Source: Thalassocella blandensis
GTDB taxonomy: Bacteria > Pseudomonadota > Gammaproteobacteria > Pseudomonadales > Cellvibrionaceae
Length of the DNA stretch: 64,000 nt
NCBI GenBank assembly: GCA_902141825.1
Contig: CABFPG010000013.1
Span: forward strand, 62,001-126,000
Direction: 5' to 3'
In this document: one piece after another, positions 46,221-58,382 of the stretch
How the letters are laid out: every line of letters starts with the position of its first letter
Position numbering within the stretch: the first letter of the stretch is position 1
The notes under the pieces: generated by a model
What the model saw: only the letters and a program-made list of their open reading frames with translations
Database searches by the model: none
What the model was told of the DNA's origin: nothing
Program-made: the position numbers and the translations under genes

Positions 46221-46994
46221 CTATAAATCGTCGATATCGTAATCGACAATCAAAGGTAAGTGACTGGAAAAAGTTTTTGTCTTGTACAGTGCGGCGTTTT
46301 CTACACGCTTTTTCAAGGATTCTGAAATCACCTGATGGTCAATACGCATGCCATTTCCCTCGCCCACGGTGCCGGATGGCCACCAGGAATACTCACCCCC
46401 TTCAGGTACAACAATGCGAAATGCGTCGGCATACCCCAGTTGGCGGTAGAGTTGGTTCATCCACAATTGCTCGTGCTCCAAAAAGCCGGACACACTATCG
46501 CCCTCGACATAGTTCTCGACGTCTTTACGCGTGTGCGCCATGGCCCAGTTACCACAGAATATAAAGGCGCGATGCTTACGGGTAATCTTGTGCAGCAAGG
46601 CCTGGAAATCATCAAAAAATTTGATTTTCACTTCTTGCGATTCGGTTTCCACAAAAGCGGTAGGCGCCAGTAATGAGCCAATGGAATAGCGCTCAAAATC
46701 GACTTGTAGGTAACGGCCTTCCATATCCACACCATTGGCAAAGCCAAGCCCGTAGATCAGGGCCTTTGGCTGGTGTCGGGTATAGATGGCGACGCCGTTA
46801 TAGTGCTTGATTCCGGAATCAAAGAAATACGCAAAATACCCTTCGGGATGAAAAATATCATTATCGAGTTCGTATTCCAGCGCCCTAAGATCCTGCAAGC
46901 AAATAATATCTGCGTCTTGTTCTGCGAGCCAGTCATACAAACCACGCTGTGCCGCCTGGTGTATGCCGTCCACGCAGAGACTAATTATTCTCAT
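46221..46994 (-). CDS. crc: Catabolite repression control protein Crc
   Basis: This 257-aa protein has the exonuclease III/EEP fold and matches Pseudomonas Crc in segments and position (divergent from pyrE): DADIICLQDLRA, MEGRYLQVDFERYSI, GYADAFR, YSWWPSG and LPLIVDYD. Several residues needed for nuclease activity are replaced: the N-x-N of ExoIII reads C-x-D, the LQE glutamate is Asp, GDxN is GNW, and SDH is SSH. This is consistent with Crc acting as a non-catalytic partner of Hfq on A-rich mRNA targets. Whether it functions so in this organism is inference from orthology. Confidence 0.9.
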   Translation of the reverse strand: MRIISLCVDGIHQAAQRGLYDWLAEQDADIICLQDLRALEYELDNDIFHPEGYFAYFFDSGIKHYNGVAIYTRHQPKALIYGLGFANGVDMEGRYLQVDFERYSIGSLLAPTAFVETESQEVKIKFFDDFQALLHKITRKHRAFIFCGNWAMAHTRKDVENYVEGDSVSGFLEHEQLWMNQLYRQLGYADAFRIVVPEGGEYSWWPSGTVGEGNGMRIDHQVISESLKKRVENAALYKTKTFSSHLPLIVDYDIDDL

Positions 46995-47311
46995 AGTGAC
47001 TCCTTATAACATCCGGCTATTTTACCTATTCCGCAATTAATTTGTTAGCATTGTTGCAGCGCGAAATGGCTACCAATGGTTTATTTTTCAATTATTTAGG
47101 AACATGTTAACGACTATAGCCGCGAATGTAGGCTTGGTTATTATTAGCATTTTTCTGGACTAAATTTGTATCCGCGCAAGTGTGTTTTTGCACGTAGAAT
47201 CCCAACTAGTCCTAGAAGCCTTTTTATGTATTTTTTATAATAGTTGGCTTTCACAAGTTTTTCGCATAGTTGGCTTCCACTTACAGCCTTTCAAACAACA
47301 TAGAGACCCCC
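46995..47311. other. Divergent promoter region crc/pyrE
   Basis: About 317 bp without a gene, AT-rich in the middle. It should hold the promoters of crc (leftward) and pyrE (rightward). No pyrimidine-attenuator hairpin with T tract was recognised before pyrE. Confidence 0.5.
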
Positions 47312-47950
47312 ATGGAATCTTATCAACACGACTTTATTCGCCTCGCAATCGAGCATCAGGCGCTTGGATTTGGTGAATTCACCCTCAAATCGGGCCGAAT
47401 CAGCCCATACTTTTTTAATGCTGGCAAATTTCATACCGGTTCTGCAATTGCTGACCTTGGACGTTTCTATGCAGCGGCCCTGATGGCTTCGGGAATTGAA
47501 TTCGACATGCTGTTTGGGCCCGCCTATAAAGGCATCCCCCTGGCCACCACAACAGCCGTCGCGCTGGCGGACACGCATAAAGTGGATGTGCCATACTGTT
47601 ATAACCGCAAAGAAAAGAAAGATCATGGCGAAGGCGGTACTTTGGTTGGCGCGCCAGTTTCGGGACGTGTTGTGATAGTTGATGACGTCATCACAGCGGG
47701 AACTGCCGTACGTGAGGTACTTTCCATCATCGAAGAGCAAGGCGCTCAGGCCGCTGCCATTGTGGTGGGCTTGAATCGCCAGGAAAAGGGCCAAGGTGAA
47801 CTTTCCGCCATCCAGGAACTCGAAAATGCTACCGGGGTTCCTGTGGTAAGCATTATTGCGTTGGAGCACATCGTGCAATACCTGATGGCCGACGGCAATG
47901 AAGAAGTACTGAACAGAATACGTGATTACCGCCACCAATACGGCGTGTAG
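47312..47950 (+). CDS. pyrE: Orotate phosphoribosyltransferase
   Basis: ATG 47312 gives 212 aa, matching the usual 213; the frame continues upstream to 47270 without support. Motifs are [40 protein letters not shown] and the PRPP loop [13 protein letters not shown]. It converts orotate and PRPP to OMP in pyrimidine synthesis. The DUF4124 gene begins six bases downstream. Confidence 0.98.
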   Translation: MESYQHDFIRLAIEHQALGFGEFTLKSGRISPYFFNAGKFHTGSAIADLGRFYAAALMASGIEFDMLFGPAYKGIPLATTTAVALADTHKVDVPYCYNRKEKKDHGEGGTLVGAPVSGRVVIVDDVITAGTAVREVLSIIEEQGAQAAAIVVGLNRQEKGQGELSAIQELENATGVPVVSIIALEHIVQYLMADGNEEVLNRIRDYRHQYGV

Positions 47951-47956
47951 GAGAAA

Positions 47957-48655
47957 ATGAAGACCATTACCCCCTATTTATTCGGCAGCCTCAGTTTCGG
48001 CACCAATACACTTGGTAACAATATACTTGGAACCAATGTACTCAGCACTGAGCACAGACGCCTGCTCGGCGCAGCATTTCTGGTGATGTGCAGCATGTTG
48101 TGCAGTGTGTACAGCGCCGCCGAAATGACGCTCTACCGTTATACCGACGATCAGGGTATTCAGGTAATCGATCACGCCATTCCTCCTGAACTGGTTAAAA
48201 ACGGCTACGAGGTCATTGATATTAATGGTCGCGTGGTGAGGGTTGTTGCGCCGGCCCGGACCGCCGAGGAGATAAAAGCCGAAGCGGAACGCAAGCGTAT
48301 CGCCACGGACTTTGAGCGCCTTAAGAAGCGTTATGCATCTGTAGCGGACCTGGAATCGGCAAAAGAGCGCAAGTTGGAAAGCATAGATACGGCTATTGCC
48401 ATTCTGGAATCCAATATTCACAGCATCAGTAAGCGCAAGGACGAATTGATGTCGCTCGCAGCGAATCAGGAGCGCGCAGGACGCAAGGTATCCCAGGACA
48501 TTTTAAACAAGCTGGAAACGGCTAAAGCTGAAATGGAAGTCGCCGAGAGCTCACTGAATGCACGACGTCAGGAATACCAGGATGTGGTGGAAAAGTTTGA
48601 AGCGGAAGTCGCCATATTTGAAAAAGGCAAGGCGCTGCTTGGGTCGACCAATTAG
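47957..48655 (+). CDS. DUF4124-domain exported coiled-coil protein
   Basis: A 232-aa protein with a long N-terminus containing a hydrophobic signal segment (LLGAAFLVMCSMLCSVYSAAE, residues about 36-56). A DUF4124 module follows (LYRYTDDQGIQVIDHAIPPEL, then GYEVIDINGRVVRVV). The rest is a charged coiled coil to the end. It is therefore periplasmic or membrane-tethered. It starts six bases after pyrE and is probably co-transcribed; a DUF4124 gene beside pyrE also occurs in pseudomonads. Function unknown. Confidence 0.85.
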   Translation: MKTITPYLFGSLSFGTNTLGNNILGTNVLSTEHRRLLGAAFLVMCSMLCSVYSAAEMTLYRYTDDQGIQVIDHAIPPELVKNGYEVIDINGRVVRVVAPARTAEEIKAEAERKRIATDFERLKKRYASVADLESAKERKLESIDTAIAILESNIHSISKRKDELMSLAANQERAGRKVSQDILNKLETAKAEMEVAESSLNARRQEYQDVVEKFEAEVAIFEKGKALLGSTN

Positions 48656-48902
48656 CGCTGCATAAATTTTTAGTACTTCAGCTGTTTCTTCAGTATCTTG
48701 TCAGCACCTTACAGCACCTAAGCATTCACTTCGATTTTCAGCTTTCTGCAATGATCAACGCCCATCTCGGGCGTATTTTCCCTTATCTCTCACTGCACGG
48801 CTTAAGCTGCAACTTTGTTAACACTCGGTAGCGCTGTTAATCCCTACGTGCCGCACTGACGACGGCTGATAGCGTGATAGCAAGACGTATGCAGCACACC
48901 TG

Positions 48903-49505
48903 CTAAATCGTGGTTTCGCGCACCATTCCTTTCACTAAAAATGGCCATTGCTCTTTCCACGAATCCGTAGGTAACTGACGAAATTCACTGCGGACGAATT
49001 GCGCTATCTTCCCTTCCGCAGCCACCATTAACAGGTTGACCGTGGCCGAGATGGATAAACCAAAATGCAGGCCGTCACGCAGCTCCGCTTCACGCAGCAC
49101 TTGCTTTAATTGTGTTTCAATACGATCAAACAACTGCACGACTCGTAAGCGCAGACGCTCTGTTTCCCCGGCAAGCGCGTCACCAGTCAATATGCGGGTG
49201 ATACCCGGATTGCGCTCAGCGAAGGCCAAAAGCAGATGAAGAATTTTTTCGCAGCATGCCAGCGCATCGTTTTCTTCCGAAACAATCAGGGATATCCGCG
49301 AGAACAGGGTCTCCTCAATAAATTCGATCAGTCCTTCAAACATCTTCGACTTACTGGGAAAGTGACGATACAGCGCAGCTTCTGAAACGCCCACTTCACT
49401 GGCGAGAGCTGCCGTGGTTATCCGTGCCCCGGGGCTTGCCTCCAACATTGACGCAAGCGCTTCTAGAATTTGTTGTCGACGAGGTTTTTTACTATTTAGT
49501 GCCAT
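48903..49505 (-). CDS. slmA: Nucleoid occlusion factor SlmA
   Basis: This TetR-family protein has 200 aa from ATG 49505; a TTG at 49517 is in frame. The N-terminal HTH segment [20 protein letters not shown] and the following [19 protein letters not shown] match Slm[31 protein letters not shown] and RFEFR-type [12 protein letters not shown] segments complete the match. SlmA binds specific chromosomal sites and blocks FtsZ assembly over the nucleoid. Location between pyrE and argB fits the Pseudomonas ttk locus. Confidence 0.93.
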   Translation of the reverse strand: MALNSKKPRRQQILEALASMLEASPGARITTAALASEVGVSEAALYRHFPSKSKMFEGLIEFIEETLFSRISLIVSEENDALACCEKILHLLLAFAERNPGITRILTGDALAGETERLRLRVVQLFDRIETQLKQVLREAELRDGLHFGLSISATVNLLMVAAEGKIAQFVRSEFRQLPTDSWKEQWPFLVKGMVRETTI

Positions 49506-49719
49506 TGAGATAACCAAACATGTTCAACTCAAGTGGGAGGGACATCTGAACACTTAGAGCGGCAACCATCAGATCAGCAGTGCTGATTGCAGGGTATTCA
49601 CTAAGACTATCAGAGATTCCCTGCACCCAAGATCTTATTATTCAAAACTGCTATCCTAACTGCAACTTTAAGCGCCATCAATCATTAAAATATGAAACAG
49701 TTAAATCCGTTCAATCCGA

Positions 49720-53224
<3,505 letters not shown>

Positions 53225-53334
53225 TCATGATCCTTATTGCGTTACGCTTGTCATAGCACTGCAATTTTTCAGATTCAATTTTTTTATTACATCTTCCTGT
53301 TCTACACGGGATACATCCACCAGATGTCATTACC

Positions 53335-54564
53335 TCAACAGGGTATCTGTTGTGAAATGACCTGAACCAGATCCCGCGCCAGCTGCGATTTACTTCGCGT
53401 GTCGAGCACCGTAACATCATCGGGCTGACTAGCCTTCAACACACTCACCGCATTGTCTTCGCTATTAAAGCCGATACCACCTTCCGCCACATTATTCGCA
53501 ACAATCATATCCACATTTTTTCGATGCAATTTTTCCCTGGCGTGGTCAACCAGATGCTGCGTTTCTGCGGCGAAGCCAACCGCAAACAAAGGCTTGTTCA
53601 GTTTACCTTGCCGCTTTAATTCTGTAACGCTCGCAAGAATATCGGGGTTTTTAATCAGCGCTAAACTCAATTCATCTTCGTCGGCACGCTTTTTAATTTT
53701 TTCATCGTGAACATCGCGCGGGCGAAAATCGGCTACCGCGGCAGTGGCAATAAAAATGTCCGCTTGCGTGATTTCCGCCATTACAGCATCCAGCATTTGC
53801 TGCGCGCTCTGCACTGCAATGCCCCTTACACGATCCGGGACCGAAAGATTTACCGGGCCACTGACCAAAATCACCTTGGCACCGGCTTCGGTCGCTGCCT
53901 GAGCCAGGGCATAGCCCATTTTACCCGAGCTGTGATTGCTGATATAGCGCACAGGATCAATCGCTTCTCGCGTCGGCCCCGCCGTGATTAGTACAGTTTG
54001 CCCCTGCAAGCTACCGGGCTGAAATAAACTGCTGACCTCGGTCACGATATCTGGCACATCCAGCATGCGCCCCATACCAACATCACCACATGCCTGAGAA
54101 CCAGCTGCTGGGCCGAGAATATGACAACCACGCGTGCGCAGTTGGCGCAGATTCTCCTGCGTACCGGGGTTGGACCACATACCCTGATTCATCGCCGGGG
54201 CCAATGCAAGAGGTGCCTTAGTTGCCAGACATAAGGTCAATAATAAATCCGAACCCTCGGCATGAACCAGCTTTGCAAGAAAGTTCGCGGTGGCCGGCGC
54301 GATCACCACCAAATCCGCCCAGCGCGCTAGTTCAATGTGCCCCATGCCAGCCTCTGCGGCAGGATCTAGCAAATCGGTGTGAACAGGATGCCCTGACAAC
54401 GCCTGCATGGTCAGAGGCGTAATAAATTCCTGTGCGGCTTGAGTCATCACGACGCGCACAGAGGCGCCTGCGTCCTGCAGCCGCCGGATGAGATCTGCGC
54501 TTTTATACGCGGCAATTCCACCGGTCACTCCGAGTAGAATTTGCTTGTTCGTTAATGCTTGCAT
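53335..54564 (-). CDS. coaBC: Bifunctional CoaBC (phosphopantothenoylcysteine synthetase/decarboxylase)
   Basis: This 409-aa enzyme of coenzyme A synthesis has an N-terminal flavin CoaC half (LGVTGGIAAYKSADLIRRL, ELARWADLVVIAPATANFLAK, PAMNQGMWSNP). The C-terminal CoaB half has ITAGPTREAIDPVRYISNHS, SGKMGYALA and AAVADFRP followed by KIKK. It lies 110 bp upstream of algC on the same strand. In Pseudomonas dut lies between these two genes; here no dUTPase frame is present in the gap. Confidence 0.97.
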   Translation of the reverse strand: MQALTNKQILLGVTGGIAAYKSADLIRRLQDAGASVRVVMTQAAQEFITPLTMQALSGHPVHTDLLDPAAEAGMGHIELARWADLVVIAPATANFLAKLVHAEGSDLLLTLCLATKAPLALAPAMNQGMWSNPGTQENLRQLRTRGCHILGPAAGSQACGDVGMGRMLDVPDIVTEVSSLFQPGSLQGQTVLITAGPTREAIDPVRYISNHSSGKMGYALAQAATEAGAKVILVSGPVNLSVPDRVRGIAVQSAQQMLDAVMAEITQADIFIATAAVADFRPRDVHDEKIKKRADEDELSLALIKNPDILASVTELKRQGKLNKPLFAVGFAAETQHLVDHAREKLHRKNVDMIVANNVAEGGIGFNSEDNAVSVLKASQPDDVTVLDTRSKSQLARDLVQVISQQIPC

Positions 54565-54819
54565 GATTGGTGCGCTTACACAGCTCTCGGCTGCTGTATG
54601 TTTTTATAGATATAAGGATAAGATAAGATTATCCCATTTGCGAATGAGCTGTCATTGACTCCTCATTGAGATTGTTGCATTTTATGTGGATAGCTTAAGC
54701 TTCTGGTTTTTAGCAAAAACTATTGCGCTGCGACAACGTTCAACTCGCAATCAATCACGTTAAAAATCGGACAATCTTCAGGGTAGAATATTCAATTAAA
54801 GCAAAAGGAGATGCACTCA

Positions 54820-55497
54820 ATGGCAATTACAGATTGGCCAAACGCTGAACGCCCGCGTGAAAAATTATTGCAACGCGGCCCCACCAGTTTATCCGACGCA
54901 GAATTACTGGCTATTTTTTTACGCACAGGTTGCCGCGGCAAATCAGCAGTCGACCTCGCTCGCGAACTCATTATCCGCCATGGCGGCCTGCGCCAGCTAC
55001 TCGAAGCAGAGCAGGAGGACTTTTGCAGCAGTCCCGGTCTGGGGACTGCCAAATATTCCCAGCTGCAAGCGGTTTTGGAAATGTCGCGCCGACATCTGGC
55101 ACAAACAATAGAGCGCAGCACCTGCCTGGACAGCAGCCAGGCGGTCAAGACTTATTTAACATCGCAACTGCGCCATCAACGCGCCGAAATATTCGCCGCC
55201 ATATTTGTCGACAGTCAACACCGCATCATTACCTATCAGGAACTGTTTCGTGGCACGCTGGATTGCGCTTCAGTCTACCCAAGGGAAGTAGTCCTGGCCG
55301 CACTAAAGCAAAACGCAGCCGCGGTTATTTTCGCCCATAACCATCCTTCTGGTATTGCTGAGCCAAGCCTGGCGGACAAAGCGATTACTCACACACTACA
55401 GCAGGCACTCCAGCTGGTCGACATTAAAGTGCTGGACCACATCATAGTCGGGGAGGGGTTTAGTTACTCCTTTGCTGAGCACGGTGAGCTGAATTGA
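54820..55497 (+). CDS. radC: RadC family protein (JAB/MPN domain)
   Basis: The start is set at ATG 54820 (225 aa) because AAGGAG lies about nine bases upstream, overlapping the alternative ATG at 54811. The N-terminal helix-hairpin-helix part has [27 protein letters not shown]. The C-terminal JAB domain carries the metal motif [14 protein letters not shown]. Earlier links to recombinational repair are disputed and its function is unsettled. It is divergent from coaBC and upstream of rpmB, as in many gammaproteobacteria. Confidence 0.96.
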   Translation: MAITDWPNAERPREKLLQRGPTSLSDAELLAIFLRTGCRGKSAVDLARELIIRHGGLRQLLEAEQEDFCSSPGLGTAKYSQLQAVLEMSRRHLAQTIERSTCLDSSQAVKTYLTSQLRHQRAEIFAAIFVDSQHRIITYQELFRGTLDCASVYPREVVLAALKQNAAAVIFAHNHPSGIAEPSLADKAITHTLQQALQLVDIKVLDHIIVGEGFSYSFAEHGELN

Positions 55498-55827
55498 AGT
55501 TGAAATTCGCGCCATCAACCGCTTTTCGGGCAAGATTTTGTGAATCGCTGGCGAATTGCGTGATTTTTATTTGCTACCGCTAGGTTTTTCTGGTATAAAT
55601 CGCGCCTCTTTTTGGTCGACGGTTTTGCCATACGCTCAGAATAGGCTCAGATGCTCGCTGCCAAGCGATGTTTTTTAAGCCGAGAGCCAGCAAATTCGAG
55701 GGTTGAGAGCGTTTTGGTGTTGAAGTCGAAAGTGACACCCCAGCTGACCACAGAATTCACTTTAAAATTCATAGAGGCTGTCAGGCAAGCCATGACAGCT
55801 TAGTAGATTTAAATACGAGGCTACGTC
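55498..55827. other. Intergenic region/leader before rpmB
   Basis: About 330 bp holding the promoter at 55571-55599 and a leader of roughly 220 nt. No RNA gene was recognised. No terminator for radC was seen. Confidence 0.55.
55571..55599 (+). promoter_or_regulatory. Sigma-70 promoter for rpmB-rpmG
   Basis: TTGCTA (55571-55576) and TATAAA (55594-55599) are spaced by exactly 17 bp, with TGG before the -10 resembling an extended -10. It lies about 230 bp before the rpmB start, leaving a long leader. Confidence 0.7.
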
Positions 55828-56064
55828 ATGTCTAAGGTATGTCAAGTTACAGGCAAGCGTCCAGTAACAGGCAATAATGTATCTCACGCAAAAAACCACA
55901 CTAAGCGTCGTTTTTTGCCTAACTTGCACACTCATCGCTTTTGGGTTGAGTCAGAGAAGCGTTTCGTTAAGCTTCGCCTTTCCAGCAAAGGTATGCGCAT
56001 CATCGATAAAAATGGTATCGATGCCGTTCTTTCTGACATCCGCGCCCGCGGCGAAAAAGTTTAA
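55828..56064 (+). CDS. rpmB: 50S ribosomal protein L28
   Basis: This 78-aa protein opens [20 protein letters not shown] and contains [14 protein letters not shown] and [15 protein letters not shown], matching bacterial L28 throughout at standard length. It lies 26 bp upstream of rpmG and forms the usual two-gene operon. Confidence 0.99.
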   Translation: MSKVCQVTGKRPVTGNNVSHAKNHTKRRFLPNLHTHRFWVESEKRFVKLRLSSKGMRIIDKNGIDAVLSDIRARGEKV

Positions 56065-56090
56065 TTCGCCGAGCTATAGGAGAGAATCTC

Positions 56091-56246
56091 ATGCGTGAAA
56101 AAATTCGATTGAATTCAAGTGCTGGCACAGGCCACTTTTACACTACTGACAAAAACAAGCGCAACATGCCTGGAAAAATGGAGATCAAAAAATTTGATCC
56201 TGTTGTTCGTAAGCACGTTATGTATAAAGAAGGCAAAATCAAATAA
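56091..56246 (+). CDS. rpmG: 50S ribosomal protein L33
   Basis: A 51-aa frame from ATG 56091 to TAA 56244-56246, preceded by AGGAGA. The sequence begins [19 protein letters not shown] and continues [17 protein letters not shown], a full match to L33 of the type without zinc cysteines. The absence of the CxxC pairs marks it as the zinc-free form. It is the second gene of the rpmB-rpmG operon, followed by a strong terminator. Confidence 0.98.
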   Translation: MREKIRLNSSAGTGHFYTTDKNKRNMPGKMEIKKFDPVVRKHVMYKEGKIK

Positions 56247-56270
56247 GCAATTTTTGTTTGATTTGCATGA

Positions 56271-56297
56271 AAAAAACCGGCCTGAGCCGGTTTTTTT
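56271..56297. terminator. Rho-independent terminator after rpmG
   Basis: A-run, CCGGC (56277-56281), a CTGA loop, GCCGG (56286-56290) and seven T. The flanking A and T runs extend the stem, and it may act in both directions. Confidence 0.93.
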
Positions 56298-56498
56298 ATG
56301 TCTACGCTTTGAGCGCTCGCAACCCGCGCAAGATTTACCAGATGTAGCGTTGACACTGCGCACTATTACTCAGCACACAACAGCTCAAAAACCAATCGGC
56401 CAAAGCCGGAAAATCACTAAAGCCGACTCACGCCGGCTTGCTCAGCAACTCAATGTTCATCTCATTGAACCGCGCAATTGCACGCCAAAAAGCCAGTA

Positions 56499-57074
56499 TT
56501 AAGAACTCATTGCATCTTTGGGTTTTTGGTATGACTTCACCAACTCAACAATACGATTCAGATCCAATGGTTTTTCAAGGCACAGCTCGGCACCGGCATA
56601 ACGGATCTTGCGAACATTGTCGTCACTCATGTAGCCCGTCATGGCAATTACACGAATGCGCTCCGTCTCCGGACTCTGTTTAATGTTACGACACACTTTG
56701 AAACCATCAACACCTGGCATTTTCAAATCCAGTAGCACCAGATGCGGCTTAAAGGTAGCCACCTTTTGCCCTGCCTCAAATCCATCGCGTGCAGTTTCGT
56801 ATTCGCATTCAGGCAAACGCTCCCGAAAAACATCGCACAACAGCGCCAAATGATCTTCATCATCGTCCACGATCAATACGCGATTGCCATCATCCTGAAA
56901 AAACTCGATACCTTTTTCGCGAGCAAATCGCTCAATTTCACTGCGCTCAAAGCGACGGTGTCCACCTGCGGTTGTACTCGCCTTCAGTAAACCTTTTTGC
57001 GCCCACACACGAACCGTAATGGGGGAAACTCGCAAGGCATCTGCCGTTTCTTTAGGTGTTAAATAATCTTTCAA
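56499..57074 (-). CDS. MerR/excisionase-type HTH fused to receiver domain
   Basis: A 191-aa protein with an N-terminal MerR-like winged HTH (YLTPKETADALRVSPITVRVW, TAGGHRRFERSEI; residues about 4-55). A receiver follows (about 65-185) with D70-D72, phosphoacceptor D116 (LVLLDLKMPG), a Thr at AMTG and K168 (LEKPL). All receiver residues needed for phosphorylation are present. HTH-first order is the reverse of ordinary response regulators. It lies 87 bp downstream of a kinase-like gene on the same strand and is its obvious partner. DNA targets are unknown. Confidence 0.9.
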   Translation of the reverse strand: MKDYLTPKETADALRVSPITVRVWAQKGLLKASTTAGGHRRFERSEIERFAREKGIEFFQDDGNRVLIVDDDEDHLALLCDVFRERLPECEYETARDGFEAGQKVATFKPHLVLLDLKMPGVDGFKVCRNIKQSPETERIRVIAMTGYMSDDNVRKIRYAGAELCLEKPLDLNRIVELVKSYQKPKDAMSS

Positions 57075-57161
57075 ACTGATCCACCTACTTATTTTGTTAA
57101 AAATTTAAAATTAGAAGATTTGTGCGCCGTAGAAAATAGTACGGTGACAACCCCCTGTCTA

Positions 57162-57965
57162 TCACTGCATTTGTTCATCTAAATTTAGCGTGCGGAAATA
57201 CGACACGCCAATTGTTTTTATGGAATTTTCCGTTACTGCTCCTGAATCCGTCTGTGCATCACACATATGACCGCCGCTCAAATTGATCAAGGCTGCCGCC
57301 ATAGCCATATCCATACGCTTTTCATCATCCGTCAACTTTAATTCGCCATCCGGAGCGGCTACCGCAGTGCCGTCCAGCTCTACTCGCAAAGCCCCCAGCG
57401 GCAACTCTGCATCACAATTCTCACAGTACTCAGCGGTCGTCACCTGCACTTGCGCAGTCGCACCGCTACAGGATTGTCGCGCCACCGCACCATGCAACAG
57501 AAAATTCACAACACTCTCAAGATTTTCTTCCGACATTGAGACGCGTGTCGTTTTAGCAGAATCCCCTTCAGCGTGTGCATTAACGCCCAGCCGATTAAGG
57601 GCCTCAAATACATTACAGGGATTTTCCACGTGGCGTTCTTGCTGCCGCTGATCCAGACACTCTTTCACCAGATCCCGTGCACGAATCGCGGCACGTTCAA
57701 TATTATTCAAATAGCGCTGAAGCTTTTCATCATCGGATTGTGCAACACGTTCAATAGCCAGCGAGGCATATCCCATGGTGGACGACAACATATTGTTAAA
57801 GTCGTGAAAAACTCGCCCCATTTTTTCAGCGCGTGACTGCTTGTTTATGACTTCAACCAGCAATCGCTTTAATTGTTTATTTTCTTCGCTCAGGCTCACA
57901 GAAATTTCACTGTATCGGTAATCAGACTCGAACAAACTCACCCTAACATTTGTGAGCTGTTCCAC
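57162..57965 (-). CDS. Soluble histidine kinase homologue with degenerate ATP-binding domain
   Basis: A 267-aa protein from a GTG at 57965 (a GTG eight codons in is also possible). After a short coiled coil it has an H-box MGRVFHDFNNMLSSTMGYASL and a four-helix dimerisation pattern. The C-terminal half keeps the outline of the HATPase fold but not its residues: where N-box NARDA is expected it reads HGAVA, the DTGPG of G1 reads DGTAV, and the GLGL loop reads MAMAA. It therefore probably cannot bind ATP. It may be a phosphotransfer or scaffold protein for the receiver gene downstream. No transmembrane segment. Confidence 0.75.
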   Translation of the reverse strand: MEQLTNVRVSLFESDYRYSEISVSLSEENKQLKRLLVEVINKQSRAEKMGRVFHDFNNMLSSTMGYASLAIERVAQSDDEKLQRYLNNIERAAIRARDLVKECLDQRQQERHVENPCNVFEALNRLGVNAHAEGDSAKTTRVSMSEENLESVVNFLLHGAVARQSCSGATAQVQVTTAEYCENCDAELPLGALRVELDGTAVAAPDGELKLTDDEKRMDMAMAAALINLSGGHMCDAQTDSGAVTENSIKTIGVSYFRTLNLDEQMQ

Positions 57966-58382
57966 AGTTAATTATAGCGCTAATTAGCTAAAAAGCATTT
58001 TAATAGCGCCAAGAGAAATAAAGAATTTCGTGTTCCGCTTTTTTTGCATTGAAGCAAAAGAAATTTTGACCGCGGTTTTTTATTAGAACACACTTTTACC
58101 CGGCGGTATCGATAAAATCGCTTGAATCGGTTTATTAACTATAGCGCATTATCCGAAAAAATACTGGTGCGCCAGGAGGAAATTAGTATTACCTCGCATC
58201 GACTAGCCTTCTGCACGGTGCACTATACTGGTTATGAATACTGAGTTTTATTCGCCAGCGCGCCAGTAAACGCGCAAACCAAATTCAGTTTCATGGCCAA
58301 ACACGTTACTAACCACTTACACTAAAACTATAATCGAGCGCCTTAGCGCCCTTATAATCATCAGCAAAAATCTCACAATAGA
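57966..58382. other. Divergent intergenic region between the two kinase genes
   Basis: About 417 bp with no gene. A TATAAT at 58329-58334 with TTACTA 17 bp upstream is a possible promoter for the hybrid kinase. No terminator or repeat was found. Confidence 0.5.

Noticed and set aside
47291-47938. Minus-strand 215-codon frame opposite pyrE
   Set aside because: Lies exactly antisense to pyrE, which matches its family completely; no independent support.
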